Shown: piece after piece, positions 13,998 to 17,865 of the stretch | How the letters are laid out: each line of letters opens with the position of its first letter | How positions within the stretch are numbered: position 1 is the stretch's first letter | Assembly: GCA_021731425.1 (NCBI GenBank) | Contig: JAKFXJ010000350.1 | Location: forward strand, 1 to 17,865 | DNA length: 17,865 nt | Reading direction: 5' to 3' | Source of the DNA: Limnohabitans sp. | GTDB taxonomy: Bacteria; Pseudomonadota; Gammaproteobacteria; Burkholderiales; Burkholderiaceae_C | Made by a program: the position numbers and the translations under genes | Notes under the pieces: generated by a model | The model's database searches: none | Seen by the model: the letters and a program-made list of their open reading frames with translations, nothing else | Told to the model about the DNA's origin: nothing

Positions 13998-14074
13998 GGT
14001 GATATAGCTCAGTTGGTTAGAGCGCAGCATTCATAATGCTGATGTCGGTGGTTCAAATCCACCTATCACCACCA
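13998..14074 (+). tRNA. tRNA with CAU anticodon, probably elongator tRNA-Met
   Basis: This is a complete 77-base cloverleaf. The acceptor stem is GGTGATA (13998-14004) with TATCACC (14064-14070), and the D-loop has AGCTCAGTTGGTTAGAGC. The anticodon stem CAGCA/TGCTG encloses loop TTCATAA with CAU at 14032-14034. The T-arm has GGTTCAAATCC, followed by discriminator A (14071) and encoded CCA (14072-14074). The acceptor begins with a paired G1, which argues against initiator tRNA (unpaired first base). CAU can also mark the AUA-reading tRNA-Ile modified to lysidine; the elongator Met reading is preferred but not proven by sequence alone. Confidence 0.95.
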
Positions 14075-14079
14075 AATCC

Positions 14080-14116
14080 AAAGCCCGCAGTTTCACGACT
14101 GCGGGCTTTTTGGTTT
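14080..14116 (+). terminator. Intrinsic terminator of the tRNA
   Basis: AAAGCCCGCAG (14080-14090) and CTGCGGGCTTT (14099-14109) form a perfect 11-base stem with an 8-base loop, running straight into TTTTT and then GGTTTT. It starts 5 bases after the tRNA CCA. Confidence 0.92.
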
Positions 14117-14117
14117 T

Positions 14118-14147
14118 GGGGGCTTGTTCCCGGCTTTTCAAGCCCCC
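14118..14147 (+). other. Second perfect hairpin directly after the tRNA terminator
   Basis: GGGGGCTTG (14118-14126) and CAAGCCCCC (14139-14147) pair perfectly over 9 bases (10 with the flanking T-A), with a 12-base loop. No U-tract follows on either strand. It sits between the terminator and the permease promoter region, so it could be a back-up block to read-through or an end-protecting structure; its function is unknown. Confidence 0.6.
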
Positions 14148-14151
14148 AGCC

Positions 14152-14180
14152 CTGTCAGACCTTCGACCCTGGGTTATGGT
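14152..14180 (+). promoter_or_regulatory. Candidate sigma-70 promoter of the FtsX-type permease
   Basis: CTGTCA (14152-14157) and TATGGT (14175-14180) each match four of six consensus bases with an ideal 17-base spacer. Transcription would begin at or very near the ATG at 14187. It is the only plausible promoter I see between the terminator and the gene. Confidence 0.4.
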
Positions 14181-14186
14181 CAGGGG

Positions 14187-16760
14187 ATGAACAATCAGTC
14201 TTGGATGCATGGTTTGAAGTTGGGTGCTCGCCAGTTGTGGCGTGACCTGCGAGCGGGTGAGTTGCGCCTGTTGATGGTCTCGGTGGCGCTGGCCGTGGCT
14301 GCCTTGACGGCGGTGGGTTTTTTGGCCGATCGCATGCAGTCGGGCCTGTGGCGCGACGCGCGTCAGCTGCTGGGGGGCGACGCGGTGGTGGTCAGCGACC
14401 AAAGCACGCCCGCTGCTTTTGTGCAAAAAGCCCGAGAGGCCGGATTGCAGAGCAACACCAATGTGAGTTTCCCGACCATGGCGCGGGCCATGGCGCCAGC
14501 GGGTGCTGAGGCGGCCTCCAGCGCGACGGCCTCGGCTTCGGGCAACAGCACACCCATGCCCCCCGCCACGCGCCTTGTGGCACTGAAGGCAGTCGAGCCC
14601 GGTTACCCCTTGCGTGGTCGCCTGGAGATTTCAGGCCAAAGCGCGGCCAGCATTCCGCCTGTGGGTGAGGTCTGGGTCGATGCGGCTTTGCTCGAAGCGC
14701 TGAATCTTCAGGTGGGCCAGATGCTGGGCTTGGGCGAGCGCAGTTTGCGCATTGGCGCCACCATCACCCGCGAGCCCGACCGGGGCGCGGGCTTCATGGG
14801 GTTTGCACCGCGCGTGATGATGAACATGGCCGATTTGGCCTCGACGGGCCTGGTCCAGCCGGCCAGCCGTGTGAGCTGGCGCATGGCAGTGGCCGGCAGC
14901 GATGCGGCTGTGGGCCAATTTCTGCCTTGGGCACAGGCCGAGGCCGACAAGACCGATGTGCGTGGCGTGAAGGTCGAGTCGCTGGACAGTGGTCGCCCCG
15001 AGATGCGGCAAACCCTGGACCGGGCTTCGCAATTCTTGAACCTGGTGGCCTTGCTGGCCGCTTTGCTTTGCGCCGTGGCCGTGGCTTTGGCGGCGCGTAG
15101 TTTTGCAGAGCGGCAGTTGGATGCTTGTGCCTTGCTTCGGGTTTTGGGGCAAAGCCAGCGCACACTCACATTGAGTTACGGCTTGGAATTTTTGGGTGCA
15201 GGCCTGGTGGCCAGTGTGCTGGGGGTGCTGGCCGGTTATGGCGTGCACCTGGGTTTTGTGCAGTTGCTGGCGGGTTTGGTGGATGCCAATTTGCCCGCGG
15301 CCACACCCAAGCCTGCGCTGATGGGCCTGGCCATGGGGCTGACGCTGCTGGTGGCCTTTGGCCTGCCGCCGGTGTTGCAGTTGGCCAAAGTGCCACCGCT
15401 GCGCGTGATCCGCCGTGACCTGGGCAGCGTGCAGGTGCGCTCGGGCCTGGTGCTCATCATGGGCTTGCTCGGCTTTGCCGTCACCTTGCTCATGGTCAGC
15501 CGCAACCTCACGCTGGGCCTGATCACGGTGGGCGGTTTTGCCGTGGCGCTTTTGGTGTTTGCCGCTTTGGCGGCGGCGGCTTTGTTTTTGCTGCGCCGGG
15601 TGGTGCCCGATGAGTCCGCTCCGCGCTGGCTGCGCCTGGCCACACGCCAGGTGGCCGCGCGACCGGTGTTTGCGGTGGTGCAGGTCAGCGCTTTGTCGGT
15701 CGGTTTGCTGGCGCTGGCGTTGCTCGTGCTGCTGCGCACCGACCTGATCGCCAGTTGGCGTCAGGCGACCCCCGTGAATGCGCCAGACCGCTTTGTCATC
15801 AATGTGCAGCCCGAGCAGGCCCAAGACTTTTTAGCCCATCTGAAAACCGCAGGCGTGCAGTCGCCCGATTGGTTTCCCATGATCCGGGGCCGTTTGGTGG
15901 CCATCAATGGCCGGGTCATCGGGCCTGATGACCTGATCGCCGACCGCGGCAAACGCTTGCTCGACCGTGAAATCAACCTCTCGCACAGCGCGGTCTTGCC
16001 GGGCCACAACCCCTTGGTGGCCGGGCGCTGGTTGGCCGAGGAGGCCGACGGCGTGAGTGTCGAAGAGGGCATCGCCCAAGCGCTGGGATTGAAGCTCGGC
16101 GATCGGCTGGGCTTTGACATCGCAGGTCAGCCCCACGAGGCGCGGGTCACGTCCTTGCGCAAGGTGGACTGGGCCTCGATGCGGGCCAACTTTTTCATGC
16201 TGTTCCCGGTCTCGCAAATGCCCGATTTGCCCATGACTTACATGGCCGCATTCCGCTCGCCCGAGGGGGCTCCGGGTTTTGAAAATGCCATGGTCAATGC
16301 CTTTCCCAACATCACCAGCGTGGACATGCGCAGCACACTGGCACAGGTGCAGCGGGTCATGGACCAGGTGATCAGGGCGGTGGAATTTCTGTTCGCCTTC
16401 ACCCTGGCCGCGGGCCTGATGGTGTTGCTGGCCGCCGTGGGCGCAAGCCGTCAGGCGCGTGAGCGCGAATACGCCATCATGCGGGCGCTGGGAGCAGGCC
16501 GCAACTTGCTGGCGCAGGTACAGCGCACCGAGTTGCTGGGCATTGGCTGGCTGGCAGGCTTTATGTCGAGCGCCATGGCGCTGGTGGTGGGCTGGGCATT
16601 GGCCCGCTATGCGTTTGAATTTGCCTGGCAACCCCCTTTGTGGGCGCCCTTGGCCGGAGGGTTCGCTGGCGCCTTGTTGGCTTGGGGGGCGGGCAGTCTG
16701 AGCTTGGCCGGGGTGCTGAGACAGCCGGTGGTGCAGACCTTGCGCCAAGCAGCGCAATGA
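14187..16760 (+). CDS. FtsX/MacB-type ABC transporter permease (YbbP-like)
   Basis: This 857-residue protein has the two-module layout of large FtsX-family permeases. A first membrane segment (about 28-48) is followed by a periplasmic domain that contains an Ala/Ser/Thr-rich insertion (about 105-130). A first FtsX domain begins near 281 (FLNLVALLAALLCAVAVAL, then RQLDACALLRVLG), further membrane helices and a second periplasmic domain follow, and a C-terminal FtsX domain begins near 727 (FLFAFTLAAGLMVLLAAVGASR, then REREYAIMRALGAGRNLLAQ). The family, including YbbP, normally pairs with a LolD/YbbA-type ATPase for envelope lipid or lipoprotein traffic. No ATPase gene is in the window, so the partner must be elsewhere. 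ATG 14187 has AGGGG immediately before it, too close for a normal ribosome site, which together with the promoter position hints at a leaderless message. ATG 14205 is an alternative start. Confidence 0.9.
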   Translation: MNNQSWMHGLKLGARQLWRDLRAGELRLLMVSVALAVAALTAVGFLADRMQSGLWRDARQLLGGDAVVVSDQSTPAAFVQKAREAGLQSNTNVSFPTMARAMAPAGAEAASSATASASGNSTPMPPATRLVALKAVEPGYPLRGRLEISGQSAASIPPVGEVWVDAALLEALNLQVGQMLGLGERSLRIGATITREPDRGAGFMGFAPRVMMNMADLASTGLVQPASRVSWRMAVAGSDAAVGQFLPWAQAEADKTDVRGVKVESLDSGRPEMRQTLDRASQFLNLVALLAALLCAVAVALAARSFAERQLDACALLRVLGQSQRTLTLSYGLEFLGAGLVASVLGVLAGYGVHLGFVQLLAGLVDANLPAATPKPALMGLAMGLTLLVAFGLPPVLQLAKVPPLRVIRRDLGSVQVRSGLVLIMGLLGFAVTLLMVSRNLTLGLITVGGFAVALLVFAALAAAALFLLRRVVPDESAPRWLRLATRQVAARPVFAVVQVSALSVGLLALALLVLLRTDLIASWRQATPVNAPDRFVINVQPEQAQDFLAHLKTAGVQSPDWFPMIRGRLVAINGRVIGPDDLIADRGKRLLDREINLSHSAVLPGHNPLVAGRWLAEEADGVSVEEGIAQALGLKLGDRLGFDIAGQPHEARVTSLRKVDWASMRANFFMLFPVSQMPDLPMTYMAAFRSPEGAPGFENAMVNAFPNITSVDMRSTLAQVQRVMDQVIRAVEFLFAFTLAAGLMVLLAAVGASRQAREREYAIMRALGAGRNLLAQVQRTELLGIGWLAGFMSSAMALVVGWALARYAFEFAWQPPLWAPLAGGFAGALLAWGAGSLSLAGVLRQPVVQTLRQAAQ

Positions 16761-16841
16761 AGACGCGGTTGAACACAAGGTTGCACTTGCGGGTGGACAT
16801 GCCAGCGCATGGCCTTTGGGAACCCTGCACAATCGAGCTCC

Positions 16842-17246
16842 ATGAACATCGAAGACAAGCCCCCGTTTGACACGCCCTTTGCCTGGATAGGTGGCGAAGC
16901 GGTGGTGCGTGCCCTGGCCGACCGCTTTTATGACCTGATGGACATGGAGCCGGGTTTTAAGGCTTTGCGAGACGCCCACGGTAGCAGCCTGGACGGTGCG
17001 CGTGACAAGCTGTTTTGGTTTTTGTGCGGTTGGTTGGGTGGACCCGAGCATTACACCGAGCGTTTTGGCCACCCGCGTTTGCGCATGCGCCACATGCCGT
17101 TTTCGATTGGGGTGCTGGAGCGCGACCAGTGGCTGGCCTGCATGGACCAGGCCATGACCGAATTGGGTGTGGACCCGGTGCTGCGAGAACGCCTGAACGC
17201 CAGTTTCTTCAAGACCGCCGACTGGATGCGCAACCGGGGCGCGTGA
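16842..17246 (+). CDS. Group II (O-type) truncated haemoglobin
   Basis: This 134-residue protein is the usual length for a truncated globin. Visible group II features are Tyr30 in ADRFYDLMD (B10), LFWFLCGWLGGPEHYTERFGHPRLRMRH leading to the proximal His84 (F8) in RMRHMPFSIG, and Trp97 (G8) in RDQWLACM, a residue characteristic of group II and III. Such proteins bind oxygen, NO or related ligands through haem in the cytoplasm; suggested roles are NO or peroxide handling and oxygen supply. I chose ATG 16842 because it gives the family's standard length. An ATG 33 bases upstream is possible but adds residues outside the globin fold. The ribosome site is weak. It lies 81 bases after the permease gene. 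Confidence 0.92.
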   Translation: MNIEDKPPFDTPFAWIGGEAVVRALADRFYDLMDMEPGFKALRDAHGSSLDGARDKLFWFLCGWLGGPEHYTERFGHPRLRMRHMPFSIGVLERDQWLACMDQAMTELGVDPVLRERLNASFFKTADWMRNRGA

Positions 17247-17307
17247 CGCGCCTCCGATCTTTCTTGTGCGCTGAAATCGCCCCAATGCCCAGCTCGGAGC
17301 CCATCTT

Positions 17308-17865
17308 GTGAAAATCAATGCGCTGCAAGACCTGAAGAAAGTGCGCCAGAAGCTGGCCGAGGCCCACGCGTTGGCCCAGGCGCAGGCGGCTGCCCAGGCG
17401 CTGGCCGCGCGTCAGCGCGAGGCCGAAAGCAACTTGTTTGCGCGTGCTGTGGGGGCCGTGCAGCGCTTGCCTGTGCACGACCAGGTCAATCTGGACGGAC
17501 CCAGCCCCGCCCCGATTGCGCACCAACGCCATAAGGACAACGAAGCCGTGCTGCGCGATTGCCTGAGCGACGAGTTCGACGCCAGCACGTTGCTCGACAC
17601 CGACGACGCGCTGAGTTTTCGCCGCCCGGGCATTGGGCGCGATGTGATCCATAAATTGCGCAAAGGCGATTGGTCGATCCAGCGCGAGATCGATTTGCAT
17701 GGCCTGCGCAGCGACGAAGCCCGTGTGGCCTTGGCCGAGTTCATCCGCTTGGCACACCGACAGGGCGTGCGTTGCTTGCGTGTGGTGCATGGCAAAGGTT
17801 TGGGCTCACCGGGCAAAACCCCGGTGCTCAAGTCCAAGGTGCACAGTTGGTTGGTGCAAAAAGAC
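17308..17865 (+). CDS. Smr domain-containing protein (3' end outside window)
   Basis: The frame from GTG 17308 is open to the last base (186 codons). The N-terminal third is an Ala/Gln/Glu/Arg-rich helix, probably a coiled coil (about 5-45). After a variable linker comes SFRRPGIGRDVIHKLRKGDWSIQREIDLHGL (103-133), then the Smr domain with the DLHG motif (129-132) and RVVHGKGLGSPGKTPVLKSKVHSWL (158-182) with HGKG at 161-164. Stand-alone Smr proteins of this proteobacterial type resemble E. coli SmrA/SmrB (YdaL/YfcN); SmrB is a ribosome-rescue endonuclease that cuts mRNA at collided ribosomes. The GTG start has CGGAG at 17295-17299 with 8 bases of spacing. It follows the globin gene by 61 bases. 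Only a few C-terminal residues should be missing. Confidence 0.9.
   Translation, partial: MKINALQDLKKVRQKLAEAHALAQAQAAAQALAARQREAESNLFARAVGAVQRLPVHDQVNLDGPSPAPIAHQRHKDNEAVLRDCLSDEFDASTLLDTDDALSFRRPGIGRDVIHKLRKGDWSIQREIDLHGLRSDEARVALAEFIRLAHRQGVRCLRVVHGKGLGSPGKTPVLKSKVHSWLVQKD

Noticed and set aside
14036..14245. Short open frame starting inside the tRNA and covering the terminator
   Set aside because: It runs through a tRNA and an intrinsic terminator and has no ribosome site.
14631..17318. Long minus-strand frames (14631-15824 and 15831-17318) opposite the permease and globin genes
   Set aside because: Products are His/Gln/Arg-rich with no recognisable motif, while the plus strand encodes clear families over the same bases.

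Overview
The window reads as chromosomal DNA of a GC-rich betaproteobacterium, most likely Burkholderiales/Comamonadaceae. The basis is the GC-rich codon use with many TTG and CTG leucine codons, a Bug-type (tripartite tricarboxylate transporter) solute-binding protein, and the mix of catabolic enzymes with a MoxR/DUF58/von Willebrand A (vWA) gene set. Family placement is inference. I see no insertion sequence, integrase, phage gene or CRISPR array. Coding density is high, and no gene-free stretch exceeds about 255 bases.

Bases 1-2137 (+): the 3' part of a fumarate-reductase-like flavoprotein, an isocitrate lyase/PEP mutase family enzyme and a GNAT acetyltransferase, joined by two ATGA stop/start overlaps, so probably one coupled transcript.

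Bases 2166-7046 (-): a probable five-gene operon, read leftwards. It holds a membrane-anchored trypsin-like (S1C) protease without a PDZ domain, a MoxR AAA+ ATPase, a DUF58 protein, a membrane vWA protein, and a methyltransferase-like protein of unknown function. The MoxR, DUF58 and vWA genes overlap. A second, paralogous membrane vWA gene (7102-8174) starts divergently 55 bases from the protease gene. It is broken by a single missing base near 7584, which adding one G repairs exactly. This island is the most unusual part of the window. It resembles a reduced, split Bat-type system combined with an envelope protease.

Bases 8242-13913: a Nu-class-like glutathione S-transferase (-); a (+) run of a carboxymuconolactone-decarboxylase-family protein, a Bug solute-binding protein and an MFS transporter; and a convergent (-) pair of a fumarylacetoacetate hydrolase-family hydratase and an asparaginase. 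Together these look like uptake and catabolism of small organic acids or amides, with substrates unknown.

Bases 13960-17865 (+): a CAU-anticodon tRNA (probably elongator Met) with a consensus -10 box and a strong intrinsic terminator, then a second perfect hairpin, an 857-residue FtsX-type ABC permease with no ATPase gene beside it, a group II truncated haemoglobin, and the 5' part of an Smr-domain protein that runs off the window end.
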